From Promethearchaeota archaeon (GTDB lineage Archaea; Asgardarchaeota; Lokiarchaeia; Sigyniarchaeales; Promethearchaeaceae), in NCBI GenBank assembly GCA_016933055.1, contig JAFGBS010000028.1, positions 124,001 to 188,000 of the forward strand: a DNA stretch of 64,000 nucleotides, written 5' to 3'. How positions within the stretch are numbered: the first letter of the stretch is position 1; each line of letters opens with the position of its first letter. Positions 42,113 to 51,288 of this stretch are shown piece after piece. The notes below the pieces were generated by a model. It made no database searches. It saw nothing but the letters and a program-made list of their open reading frames with translations, and was not told the DNA's origin. A program made the position numbers and the translations under genes.

Positions 42113-42760
42113 ATGGTAATCGAAGGAACCCGAGAGCCTTTGCCATCTTCAATCCAAAATCTGTTATTAGATTCAGAGAATAGAATCCTCCAAACGGGAT
42201 TTCATAAAGGTTCAATAATCACAAAACTTAAAGATGGTCAGAATTCTATTGTATTCTCTGATACCATAGATATATCGGAAGATCTGTCAAAAATCGATGG
42301 TTTAAAAGTAGGTGTTAATGGGGACCTTGCAATTGCAGAAAAAGGAGTTTTTGAAATTTCCAAATCCAAAATTTTGTATTCCGTGAAAATGGATAAGGAA
42401 ATTGTTAAGACTTTTGATAAAGCTCGGTTTAATACCAGTTTTCCATATATTACAGCGTTTTTGCATACCAGCTGTTTGTATAACTACTCTCAGAAACATC
42501 CAATAAACCATCTAGATTTTGTTAGAGGAGAAATTTTAAGTCATCCGGTAGCTTTATTATATCACAATAGTATTTTAGTTGGAGATAGAGCCGTAATCGA
42601 TGATCAAGGATATCCCGTTTTTTATAATGCGTTTCTTATTCAACGATCCGAGTCTTCTCAACCTGAGGAATTGATTTCATTTACATATGAACCGATTTTT
42701 CGAATGAATATTCATTTTATCAAATGGATTATCATTTTGGGAGTCGAAATGCTGAAGTGA
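42113..42760 (+). CDS. Unknown protein, all-beta appearance
   Basis: 215 residues with short alternating hydrophobic strands: NLLLDSENRILQTGFHKGSIITKL, VGVNGDLAIAEKGVFEISKSKILYSV, SILVGDRAVIDDQGYPVFYNAFL. The pattern is reminiscent of beta-propeller blades. There is no known motif, metal site or transmembrane helix apart from a hydrophobic end (IKWIIILGVEML). It starts 80 bp after the Dna2-like gene, and its last 37 bp overlap the next gene in another frame. That tight coupling suggests the two products work together. Confidence 0.5.
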   Translation: MVIEGTREPLPSSIQNLLLDSENRILQTGFHKGSIITKLKDGQNSIVFSDTIDISEDLSKIDGLKVGVNGDLAIAEKGVFEISKSKILYSVKMDKEIVKTFDKARFNTSFPYITAFLHTSCLYNYSQKHPINHLDFVRGEILSHPVALLYHNSILVGDRAVIDDQGYPVFYNAFLIQRSESSQPEELISFTYEPIFRMNIHFIKWIIILGVEMLK

Positions 42761-44046
42761 CCTTCGATTCTGCATATAAGGATAAGTTTGTTAAAAAGCT
42801 CTCTTTTTTATTGCCACCTTTTGATCGTTTTGTTGCAAAAGTAGAACTTCCAGAGCAGGAACCCGTGTTTCCCTCCCGTGAGAATGAAATAAGAAAGATT
42901 GCGGATATGATAAAGGGCAACCGATCCATGATTATTCCTGTAATTAGCGAAGTAGGTGCAGGAAAAACTCATTTTTTATGGGGAATTTACAACAGTTTTG
43001 ATGTAGAGGCTATCACTACGTTTCTTTCTTTTCCGCGCTCGAAAGAAAAATTTTTGTATTATCTTTATTCAAATTTTATCAAGCAATTCGGTCAAAATAA
43101 CCTAAGAGATTTTTCTCAGAATTTTGGAGAAAAATTTGGAGCAGCGGAGAGATTATATGGACTATTTCGCACTCAAAATACAGAACGAATCGTAATATCT
43201 GCAATTGATCAATTAAAAGATGAATACGATCCAGAGTGCTTAGAACAATGTGTTAATGTGACTATTCAGCATCTTATGGACAACGATAAGTCTCAAATTG
43301 CAGAACGCTGGTTGTTAGGACAAGTCATGGATGTCGAAGACTTGTTTCTCATCAATGCCACCGATGACCTTTCCAATGAGTGTATGGCAAAAACCATGTT
43401 GAAATTGATTATTGAAAATCATAATGAGGAAATTGTCCTTTTATTCGATGATCTCGATAAAGTAGCCAAGGAATTTGACAGTTCTACGGTATTTAATGAA
43501 ACTGGTGTAGATGTGAATTGGGCTGGAGATCTAGAGGAAGTATGCGAAAAAAACAGTCCAGATTCAGGAGAGTTTGCCCTTCTTGAGGAATTAATCGCAT
43601 TGATGAAAGACATCAATAATTTAAAAATTGTGGTAACACTGGAACAAGAAGAATCGGGACGATTTATAGAATGGCTAAAGGATAAACAAGATAAATGCTC
43701 AATATATATCGCAGATCCCATTCAATTGGGTCCTATTTCACTCAAAGATGCATATCATCTCTATTTTTCCCGCTTAAAAAATTTCTGCCTTAAATATAAC
43801 ATCAATCACCCCACCGCCGATCGTTTTTTTAAACCTGAGAAAGATTTGGAAGAATATTTAGATATATATAGGGAAGATCTCTATTTTCCACTGAATCAAG
43901 AAATATTAGAGGTAATTTATGGGATCACTTTTGGAAATCCTCGTCAAATTTTGAAGAATTTTAAGCGAATTTTTGATGCAATTATTTTCGAGGAAATTCG
44001 AGTTGAGGATATTAAAACGGAATACAAACGTTTTTTGCGCAAATAG
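42724..44046 (+). CDS. P-loop ATPase (AAA/KAP-like), partner unknown
   Basis: 440 residues. FPSRENEIRKIADMIKGN precedes the Walker A loop SEVGAGKTH (about 76-84). The Walker B strand is IVLLFDDLDK (about 238-247) with two Asp residues, and the later IVVTLEQEESGRF holds a sensor-like position. The C-terminal helical region includes YGITFGNPRQILKNFKRI, typical of AAA/ORC-like lid helices. It is not a recognisable ORC1/Cdc6 because no winged helix follows. It overlaps the unknown gene upstream and is tail to tail with TopA. A role in DNA transactions alongside the Dna2-like enzyme is inferred from position only. Confidence 0.65.
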   Translation: MDYHFGSRNAEVTFDSAYKDKFVKKLSFLLPPFDRFVAKVELPEQEPVFPSRENEIRKIADMIKGNRSMIIPVISEVGAGKTHFLWGIYNSFDVEAITTFLSFPRSKEKFLYYLYSNFIKQFGQNNLRDFSQNFGEKFGAAERLYGLFRTQNTERIVISAIDQLKDEYDPECLEQCVNVTIQHLMDNDKSQIAERWLLGQVMDVEDLFLINATDDLSNECMAKTMLKLIIENHNEEIVLLFDDLDKVAKEFDSSTVFNETGVDVNWAGDLEEVCEKNSPDSGEFALLEELIALMKDINNLKIVVTLEQEESGRFIEWLKDKQDKCSIYIADPIQLGPISLKDAYHLYFSRLKNFCLKYNINHPTADRFFKPEKDLEEYLDIYREDLYFPLNQEILEVIYGITFGNPRQILKNFKRIFDAIIFEEIRVEDIKTEYKRFLRK

Positions 44047-44050
44047 TTTT

Positions 44051-46291
44051 TTATTTTCTTTCGATACACTTTCCTTTAATAACATGATATTTTTCACATG
44101 AAAAACAAAATCCTTTCCCTTTCTCATTATTGTCTAATCCCCGTTTGAAACAGTTGGGACACATCTCGTATTGGAACTTTTTCTTGTTTTTTATTCCACT
44201 TATTTTTACGATATTAAATCCACAAATAGAACAAGTCCCTTTTAATAGGCGAGGATTTCCATTATGTGGGAGAGGAATTCTATATTTGCAATCTTCATTT
44301 AAGCAAAGCAAATACTTTTTTCTGTCCTTTGTTATAATGAGCTGCATTACATTTTTCTTACAACGAGGGCAATATGCAGTAGTAGAGGATGATTTTTCAG
44401 ACTCAACGATAGAAGGATTTTGCTCTTGTTTTTTTGAGTAAAATTTTTTGATGGTTGTATTTTTTCCTTTAATTATGTTGCCTGATTGCTCTAATGTCCT
44501 CATATTATTGAGAAATTGAGATTTTTGGGCTCGAAATTTATCAAATAATTTTAAGAATTCCTTGCGTATTATATCTACCGCCTTATCCATAGATATTTTT
44601 CCCTCCTTTACTGCATTCAGATATGTTTCTACCCATTCCGTGAACTTTGGTTCTAAAAATGAGAGCCATATATTCTTTAATGAATCCATTAAAGTATATC
44701 CTAATTCCATTACAAAGTAAGTTTTTTGAATGCGTTTGATGTATTCTCTACTTTCTAAGGTTTCAATATGACTGGGACGGGTAGATTTGGTACCCAAGTT
44801 ATTTTTTTCCATTAACTTTAGGATAGTTGTATCAGTATATCGCGGAGGTGGTTGGGTTTCTTTTTCTAATAATAAAATATCCTTTATGGGAATTATTCCT
44901 TTGGAAAATTTTAGATCTATATCATATTTTGGTTTTAGAAATGGAGCTATTTCATAAAATCCAGGAGAAATTAAGATTAAGAACCTTCCTATAAAAATTT
45001 CTTTTAAAATATCAACTTCTATCTTGGTTTGCACTTCTTCTGCATCTTCCCCAAATAATGCTAAATAGTGACGTACAATTATATCATATACTTTTTCTTG
45101 CAGAGAATTTTTAAATTGGGAAGATTGGGGATTCACAGATTCAATTGGGGTTATTGGAGGATGATCTCCTGCATCTATAGGACCATTTCGGGGGATAACC
45201 TTACCACATTGAAATAATTTTTGTATCCAAGTGCCGTAATTAGGGTGGATCATTAATTTTTTTAAATATTGCACATGATTGAAGTTAGGGTTATATTTAT
45301 TACTGTCTGTACGAGGATAACTAATCAATTTATTGAGATATAAGTCTTCCAATGTCTTTAATGCGACATTAGCAGAAATACCTAGCTTCCTAGTAAGCAA
45401 AATTAATGCATTTGAAGTATTAAGTGGATAAGGGGGTTTAACTCTTCGAGGAGTATTACTTATGTCGGTTATTGACCCACTCTGGGCATTTTTTATTTTA
45501 TTATAGGTATTATCTGCTACTTTCTGGTCCTTAAATGGATTACTAATGTGTTGAACTTTCAAGGAAATTGGTTCAGCGGTAGTTTTGGGTAATAAATCCG
45601 CTTGAATTACCCAGTATTTGTCAGGTTTAAAGGTTCGAATTTCATTTTCTCTCAAATAAAGTAAGTAAAGTAATGAACTTTGAACTCTACCAATTGAAGC
45701 AAATTTAGCTTGAAGTTTTTGTAGTAACGGTTTTAAGGTTAAAGAAACTTCTCGTGTGGCACTAAAACCTATAATTGCGTCGACAATGGCTCTTGTTTCC
45801 CCAGAGTCTGCCCAATCATATTTTGGAGGTATTAAATTTGAGAATGCTTGTTGGATATCTTGGGTTTGTAATGTGTTTAACCAAAGTTGTGATACCTTTA
45901 TGGATTTATTTGCGGGTTTAATATTGGATAATGCGTCGATCAGTCCAATGTTACATCCCTCTACATCTGCATCCGTTGCAATAATACATTGTTCACATTT
46001 TTTAGCGTAATTTTTCAGTACTTTAATGTAGGGACCGGCATACGAAACGGGGAATTTAGCAATTGCATTTTGATCAGTAATGATTTCACGGGGATCATGT
46101 GCGGCCCATTTTTTATATTTCGGGGTATTCTGATAACCTAAGATGTGTCCTCTCAAAGGAATAATATATAAATCACGAGAGGAATTGTAAAAAATAGAGA
46201 AACCGGGTTGTTTTATGGTGGTATACGTTCCTAATGCATCTGCAATTGCTTGGGCTGCTTTATATTTTTCGCTAATTAGCATCGTCGGCAT
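44051..46291 (-). CDS. topA: Type IA DNA topoisomerase (TopA) with zinc-ribbon tail
   Basis: 746 residues. The toprim domain starts MLISEKYKAA (Glu8) and has the metal-binding ATDADVEG (Asp107, Asp109, Glu111; the usual form is TDADREG). The gate region follows (FASIGRVQSS), then the active-site tyrosine in LISYPRTDSNKY (about 325). The C-terminus has three Cys-rich modules: YCPRCK with CLNEDCKY, CSICGF with CPNCFKRG, and CFSCEK with KGKC. It relaxes negative supercoils by single-strand passage. Archaeal type; no reverse-gyrase helicase domain. Its end is 4 bp from the convergent ATPase gene. Confidence 0.92.
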   Translation of the reverse strand: MPTMLISEKYKAAQAIADALGTYTTIKQPGFSIFYNSSRDLYIIPLRGHILGYQNTPKYKKWAAHDPREIITDQNAIAKFPVSYAGPYIKVLKNYAKKCEQCIIATDADVEGCNIGLIDALSNIKPANKSIKVSQLWLNTLQTQDIQQAFSNLIPPKYDWADSGETRAIVDAIIGFSATREVSLTLKPLLQKLQAKFASIGRVQSSLLYLLYLRENEIRTFKPDKYWVIQADLLPKTTAEPISLKVQHISNPFKDQKVADNTYNKIKNAQSGSITDISNTPRRVKPPYPLNTSNALILLTRKLGISANVALKTLEDLYLNKLISYPRTDSNKYNPNFNHVQYLKKLMIHPNYGTWIQKLFQCGKVIPRNGPIDAGDHPPITPIESVNPQSSQFKNSLQEKVYDIIVRHYLALFGEDAEEVQTKIEVDILKEIFIGRFLILISPGFYEIAPFLKPKYDIDLKFSKGIIPIKDILLLEKETQPPPRYTDTTILKLMEKNNLGTKSTRPSHIETLESREYIKRIQKTYFVMELGYTLMDSLKNIWLSFLEPKFTEWVETYLNAVKEGKISMDKAVDIIRKEFLKLFDKFRAQKSQFLNNMRTLEQSGNIIKGKNTTIKKFYSKKQEQNPSIVESEKSSSTTAYCPRCKKNVMQLIITKDRKKYLLCLNEDCKYRIPLPHNGNPRLLKGTCSICGFNIVKISGIKNKKKFQYEMCPNCFKRGLDNNEKGKGFCFSCEKYHVIKGKCIERK

Positions 46292-46418
46292 CCTAATATT
46301 TCACCAGAATCATTACCGCAGTCTTTGAAATATTAATAATCCTTCACTATTTAATTCCACTTAGTCTTTCCCATAACGATTACCTTAAATCTAAAAGCCA
46401 TTTAACAAACATATTAAA

Positions 46419-47765
46419 ATGAAAGATCTCTCGCCATTTTTTGCACCTAAAAGTGTCTTGATTATTGGTGCTTCTAGAAATGAATTCACATTTAACTGGC
46501 AAATTGTAAAAAACTTGCGGGAATTGATGTATAAGGGAGAGATATATGTAATTAATCCAAACGCTGATGATATTTTGGGCATTAAATGTTATTCTTCCTT
46601 AGAAGAATTACCAACGATTCCCAACCTTGCGATAATTCTTTTGATGAAAAATATCACAGAGACAGTAGAAGAACTCGCAAAATATGGGGTTAAACATTGT
46701 ATTATCCAAGCAGATTTAAGTATATCAGATAATTATGAGGATTTCATTCAAGAACTCCAACGAATTTCTGATGAATATAAAATATTAATAATTGGTCCCG
46801 GAAGTATTGGTTTGATAAATACATCAAATTTCTTTACTTCTTCTATTATACCTGTTCGTCGTCATATTATACAGAATCACCGGAAGAATCGTACAAATGG
46901 ATCCTTGAGTTTTTATGCCCAATCTGGGGGGTTATCTGGTGCATTAGGATGGTGGAATCCCATTCAAGAATTTCCTATATCAAAAGTAATCCATATTGGT
47001 GAATCCATCAATGTGACAGCAGCCGAAGTGATTCAATATCTATTTGATGACATAGAAACCCAAGTTATCAGTTTATATCTTCGGACTTTAACTCCAGAAG
47101 TCGTTAATGTCATACAGTCGAATGATTCTCGCAAACCTGTCTTATTTAAGTACGTTGGTGAGAACTCTGCACTATTGGAAAACTTGCAAAGAACTTTAGC
47201 AATTGAAGTAAACAATTATATCGAACTTTTCGAGTTTGCAAAAGTCTTTTTATGGTGTCCACCTCCAAAAGGGAACACAGTCGGAATCATTGGACCTTCA
47301 AGTGGTGCAATACATTTAGTTGTATCAGAGATGCATCATACAGGAATAGACCTTGCAAATCTTAATTCTCAAACAAGGAAAATAATTTTGGATAAAGTAG
47401 GAGGATCTACAAGTTTAAGGGGAAATCCCGTTGATTACTGGCCTCCAAAAAAATTCATCGGAACGGATGTTTGTAATGTTTATTATATTTCTAGCAATGC
47501 CTTACTTGAAGATAGTAAAGTGGATGCCCTTTTCTTAGCCCTAGAATTTTTTTCCGAAATTGAATTTGATTTCAGTATTTTTTCAACTATTCAAAAAAGA
47601 TTTCCCCATAAACCAATAATTGCAGTATTAATAATGGCGGAGAAAGAAGGACGAGAACGAATCATTACGTGTGCCACGCAACTTCACATTCCGGTATTTG
47701 TGGACGAAGTGGAGCGTGCAATTCGAGCTTACGCAGCGTTTATTGGATATCATTTAAAAAAATAA
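46419..47765 (+). CDS. Acyl-CoA synthetase (NDP-forming) alpha-subunit-like protein without the phospho-histidine loop
   Basis: 448 residues. The CoA-binding Rossmann domain opens with FFAPKSVLIIGASRNE. The following domains match the ACD alpha subunit: IIGPGSIGLIN, SFYAQSGGLSGALGWW, VIHIGESINVTAAEVIQYL, KPVLFKYVG, PPPKGNTVGIIGPSSGAI and GNPVDYWPPK. In active enzymes a segment with SHTG (phosphorylated His) lies between KPVL..K.G and the ELF.FAK helix. Here it is replaced by a short ENSALLENLQRTLAIEV stretch with no His, about 15-20 residues shorter. No beta subunit is nearby. Probably catalytically altered or a CoA/acyl-CoA-binding regulator. Confidence 0.75.
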   Translation: MKDLSPFFAPKSVLIIGASRNEFTFNWQIVKNLRELMYKGEIYVINPNADDILGIKCYSSLEELPTIPNLAIILLMKNITETVEELAKYGVKHCIIQADLSISDNYEDFIQELQRISDEYKILIIGPGSIGLINTSNFFTSSIIPVRRHIIQNHRKNRTNGSLSFYAQSGGLSGALGWWNPIQEFPISKVIHIGESINVTAAEVIQYLFDDIETQVISLYLRTLTPEVVNVIQSNDSRKPVLFKYVGENSALLENLQRTLAIEVNNYIELFEFAKVFLWCPPPKGNTVGIIGPSSGAIHLVVSEMHHTGIDLANLNSQTRKIILDKVGGSTSLRGNPVDYWPPKKFIGTDVCNVYYISSNALLEDSKVDALFLALEFFSEIEFDFSIFSTIQKRFPHKPIIAVLIMAEKEGRERIITCATQLHIPVFVDEVERAIRAYAAFIGYHLKK

Positions 47766-47795
47766 AATAACAGAAATTGTATCAAAAGAAAAATG

Positions 47796-49325
47796 TTAGA
47801 AAATTGATTTTAACTGATCTGGTATTACTTCATTAGGGGTTGGAACTAATAGGAATGGTTCAACCTTACATTTTTCGCATTTTTGTCCCATTAACAAATA
47901 AAATTTGAATCCATTATGTTCTTTTGAGGTGACTAATTGAACATCGATTAGTTTAGCAGTGTCATCGCATCCACATGGAATTTTAAATGCTTCAAAATCA
48001 CTAAATCGTTTCTTGGGATCATTTAATTTTTTGAAGGTGGACTCCGCAAGCAGATTTTGTACATTAGTGTTGTTTTCGATAATTAGTGGAGTATAATCAC
48101 TCAGCTGCAAAACTCCCTCCTCGTTGTATGTAACATTTCTCATTACGCTGAACAAATCTACTTCCATGTTTTCCTCAGATTTTGCTTCCATAGGAATTGG
48201 GTCGATGAAAATATCAGTTAATTCCTCTGGCACATTCATATTGGGCAGAGGAGTGAGAACAAATGGATTGGTTTTACATTTCTCACATTTCTTCCCAATC
48301 ATTAAGTAGAAGTGAAATTCTTTGTAAGATTTTGGTGTTACTTTTTGGATTTCACCTATCTTTACTGGAGAACCGCAATCACAGTGAATTGCATTAAACT
48401 CTTCAATATTAGGTATGATTTTATCGATGTCTTCGATTCTGTCAAATAAGGAATTTTCCAAAAGCGATTCTACAATGGGTTTGAATCCTAATTGCACAAA
48501 ATCTATATCATCTGTGAGCAATTGCCCATTTTCATCATATTTGGGATCTTTTATGATTAAAAATAGGTCATTTTCATCATCTTCACTTAAATCCATAGTG
48601 GAAACTGCTGTAGGTTTACCAACTCCTCCCGTTTTTATGGTTTGCGGTGTTTCAAATGGTTCTATACCTTCAGGATACTCAAATCGAAATATATATTGGA
48701 CTTGTTCTTCTTGTATGTTTTCCCGAACGAGAGAAAGACTGGTATAATCGTTAGACATTAATGGAAATTCTAGAACTTGTAAAGGAAACTGTTCCTCAAG
48801 CATATAATCTCGTGCATCATCAAGTAGAATCTGAATAAATGTTTTTATCTTATTTGCTTGATCATAGATCTCTTGCTGCAATTCTTCCCGATGCATGTAC
48901 TTGAACTCATTCCACTTCTTTTTCATATATTTCTTCAAGAAATTAGGCAGAAAACAGACTGGTAATATTAACAAAAAGGAATAGATTTGATACGGACGTA
49001 GGGTAGGTATGTAAAATATAAAAATCGTTCCAATCAAGGCTGCCATAATGACAAGATTTATACGATTGAACCTTTTTAAATAAGGAGCTCGAATATTATG
49101 TTGTTTTGCAATTTCTTCTGAACGTTCTTTAATAGTAAATGCAGCTTCTCTAATATTTAGTCGTTCATATTCTGCTCTTAATTTGGCTATTCGATCCTTT
49201 TCCGTAGGATGTGTCTTTTCAACGTTCAAAAAATCTTCCGTGTGGTTTGTTATATATTGATCGTAAATCTTCTGTTGGAAGATAAAATCAAAACTTTCCT
49301 CTGAAATCCAATCTAGAAATCTCAC
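47796..49325 (-). CDS. Two-TM protein with duplicated C-terminal zinc-binding domain
   Basis: 509 residues from a GTG. A helical N-terminal region (1-85) precedes two hydrophobic helices (about 91-110 and 116-131) and a coiled stretch. The C-terminal half has two related domains: IHCDCGS then IGKKCEKCKTNPFVLTPLPN..VPEELTDIF, and IPCGCDD then MGQKCEKCKVEPFLLVPTPN..IPDQLKSIF. Each has CxC plus CxxC, a likely zinc site. In-frame coding sequence continues upstream to an ATA at 49475 (giving ISIFKRLRDRFSKNPPEEE), so the true N-terminus may be 50 residues longer. Function unknown. Confidence 0.55.
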   Translation of the reverse strand: MRFLDWISEESFDFIFQQKIYDQYITNHTEDFLNVEKTHPTEKDRIAKLRAEYERLNIREAAFTIKERSEEIAKQHNIRAPYLKRFNRINLVIMAALIGTIFIFYIPTLRPYQIYSFLLILPVCFLPNFLKKYMKKKWNEFKYMHREELQQEIYDQANKIKTFIQILLDDARDYMLEEQFPLQVLEFPLMSNDYTSLSLVRENIQEEQVQYIFRFEYPEGIEPFETPQTIKTGGVGKPTAVSTMDLSEDDENDLFLIIKDPKYDENGQLLTDDIDFVQLGFKPIVESLLENSLFDRIEDIDKIIPNIEEFNAIHCDCGSPVKIGEIQKVTPKSYKEFHFYLMIGKKCEKCKTNPFVLTPLPNMNVPEELTDIFIDPIPMEAKSEENMEVDLFSVMRNVTYNEEGVLQLSDYTPLIIENNTNVQNLLAESTFKKLNDPKKRFSDFEAFKIPCGCDDTAKLIDVQLVTSKEHNGFKFYLLMGQKCEKCKVEPFLLVPTPNEVIPDQLKSIF

Positions 49326-49583
49326 ACTTAATAACTCTTTTTCAAGGTAAGACCGAATTTTCGAGCTTATTTGTGCACCATCAGAAACAGAACTTGTAGT
49401 TTCATCTTTTTTTTTATCTTCTTCTTCCGGTGGATTCTTACTAAATCGGTCTCTTAGTCGTTTGAAAATCGATATTCACCAAGCCAACTTAATAATAGAA
49501 CCTAATTAATGTTTTTGTTAAAGATTATAGTATGATTACTTTAAGGTATGCATGTCAGAAAGGAACTGATTTCACAGAGTTAG

Positions 49584-49967
49584 TTAGAAAATACTACGAA
49601 TCCAATTAACTAACATCATAAATCCCCAAATATTCAGCAGTACACCTACCATAAAAAGCATATATACGGTCGTGGCTTGTTCGGGACTGGTTAAATAGTC
49701 TGTCAATTGCGAACCTCTGAATCCGTCATCGGATAGTTCTTCATCTCCAAGTTCATCATTGATTCTGAGTTTTCTTCTCATTTGGTATTTACTCGTAATA
49801 GCCATCCCTGTGCCTCCTATAATCAACAGTCCCATTCCCATTGGGACAACCCATGCTATGATGCTTTCAATCTCTGGAATAAGTTGGTAAATAAACGCAA
49901 ATACAAAACCAACTGAACCAATGCAAAAGAGAGTAATAAAAAAAATTCGATGAGTGATCCTGCTCAC
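49584..49967 (-). CDS. Three-TM small membrane protein
   Basis: 127 residues with hydrophobic helices at about 7-27, 37-57 and 101-121. A basic loop with YQMRRKLR and an acidic stretch INDELGDEELSDD separate the last two. No Cys or enzymatic motif. An independent gene about 110 bp from the end of kbl and 260 bp from the zinc-domain protein, all on the same strand. Family not recognised. Confidence 0.45.
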   Translation of the reverse strand: MSRITHRIFFITLFCIGSVGFVFAFIYQLIPEIESIIAWVVPMGMGLLIIGGTGMAITSKYQMRRKLRINDELGDEELSDDGFRGSQLTDYLTSPEQATTVYMLFMVGVLLNIWGFMMLVNWIRSIF

Positions 49968-50055
49968 GGGGTTTTACCTACTAATTAAGTGTTCATATTT
50001 ACAAAATTGATGGCACTTTATTAATTTAGTGACTTATAAAGGGAGATAACGAGGA

Positions 50056-51243
50056 TCATATTATTTCCAAATATTTACCAATTTTCTCCAATGCATCTAT
50101 TGCATAATCCAGATCTTTATTCTCTAGCAATGCGTTCATTTGAACACGAATTCGAGATAATTCCTTTGCAACCATTGGAAACACAATGGGAGTTGTAAAG
50201 ATGGATTCTTCTTTAAAAAGAAGCTTCGCTAAATTCTGTGCTTTCCCAGGGTCTCCCACTATTAAGGGAATTATAGGAGTTTGTGAATTTCCGGTGTTGT
50301 ACCCAAGATTTTGCACATGTTTCTTAAAATAATTTGTATTATCCCACAGTTTCTTGTTATGTTCTGGCTCTGTCGATGCTACTTCCACGGCAGCAATACA
50401 TGCCGCAACCGTTGGAGGGGGATGAGCTGTGCTAAGCAAGTATGAACGACTTTTATTAGTCGCAAATAAAATTAAATCGTTTGAACCGGCAATTGTACCT
50501 CCAAATACCCCAAATCCTTTGGACATTGAACCTCCTTCTACATGAACCTTGTGCTGTAGATTGAAATGTGCGACAATTCCACGACCTGCCCCTAGAACTC
50601 CCTCACCGTGACAATCATCTACAAACACCATGGCTCCATAAGACTCGCAAGCCTTTACTATATCTGGTAAGGGGGCAATATCCCCATCCATAGAAAACAC
50701 CCCATCGGTAATGACTAGTATTCTGCGTGCACCTGCATCATCCGCTTCTTTAAGACTGTTTTCGAGTCCTCCTACGTCTGTATGAGGATAAACTAAACGT
50801 TTCGCACGAGTGAGTCGTATACCGTCAATTATAGATCCATGGTTTAATTCATCACTTATTACATAATCTTCTTCGCCAATTAAGGTGGGAATGAGTCCTT
50901 GATTGACTGCAAAACCTGTCTGGCAGAGTAAAGACGCTTCTACTCCTTTAAATTCAGCAAATTTTTCTTGGAAAATTCTTGTGAGATCATATGTCCCAGC
51001 AATAACAGGTACTGCCCCAGCACCAGCTCCATATTTTTTTGCGGCATCGATTGTTGCTTGTACTACCTTAGGATGGGTGGCAAGACCAAGATAATTATTC
51101 GTGTTCAACATTAAGACTTCTCGACCATCAACGACTGCATGGGGTTTAGAACCAGATTCTAAAGCGCGAATTATCCATTCTAAATTCAAATCAACTAAAT
51201 TTTCATATTCTTCTTTAAGGAAAATAGTGGGATTTCGTTTCAT
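50056..51243 (-). CDS. kbl: 2-amino-3-ketobutyrate CoA ligase (glycine C-acetyltransferase)
   Basis: 395 residues, the standard length. A PLP enzyme of the alpha-oxoamine synthase family that converts 2-amino-3-oxobutyrate plus CoA to glycine and acetyl-CoA. Evidence: NTNNYLGLATHP, SLLCQTGFAVNQGLIP, SDELNHGSIIDGIRL, VFVDDCHGEGVLG and the Schiff-base lysine in GSMSKGFGVFGG (about Lys242). Other oxoamine synthases (BioF, ALAS) share the fold, but the NAD-dependent threonine dehydrogenase gene 2 kb away supports Kbl. Confidence 0.88.
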   Translation of the reverse strand: MKRNPTIFLKEEYENLVDLNLEWIIRALESGSKPHAVVDGREVLMLNTNNYLGLATHPKVVQATIDAAKKYGAGAGAVPVIAGTYDLTRIFQEKFAEFKGVEASLLCQTGFAVNQGLIPTLIGEEDYVISDELNHGSIIDGIRLTRAKRLVYPHTDVGGLENSLKEADDAGARRILVITDGVFSMDGDIAPLPDIVKACESYGAMVFVDDCHGEGVLGAGRGIVAHFNLQHKVHVEGGSMSKGFGVFGGTIAGSNDLILFATNKSRSYLLSTAHPPPTVAACIAAVEVASTEPEHNKKLWDNTNYFKKHVQNLGYNTGNSQTPIIPLIVGDPGKAQNLAKLLFKEESIFTTPIVFPMVAKELSRIRVQMNALLENKDLDYAIDALEKIGKYLEII

Positions 51244-51288
51244 GAGTTTTGATTCAACAAAATAGAAAATAAATTTTTGGTGTAATCT

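Noticed and set aside
38367..44046. Anti-phage defence island (Dna2/Cas4-like nuclease plus ATPase)
   Set aside because: The Dna2 domain order and neighbouring topA fit housekeeping DNA repair. No CRISPR, restriction, toxin or mobile-element genes are adjacent.
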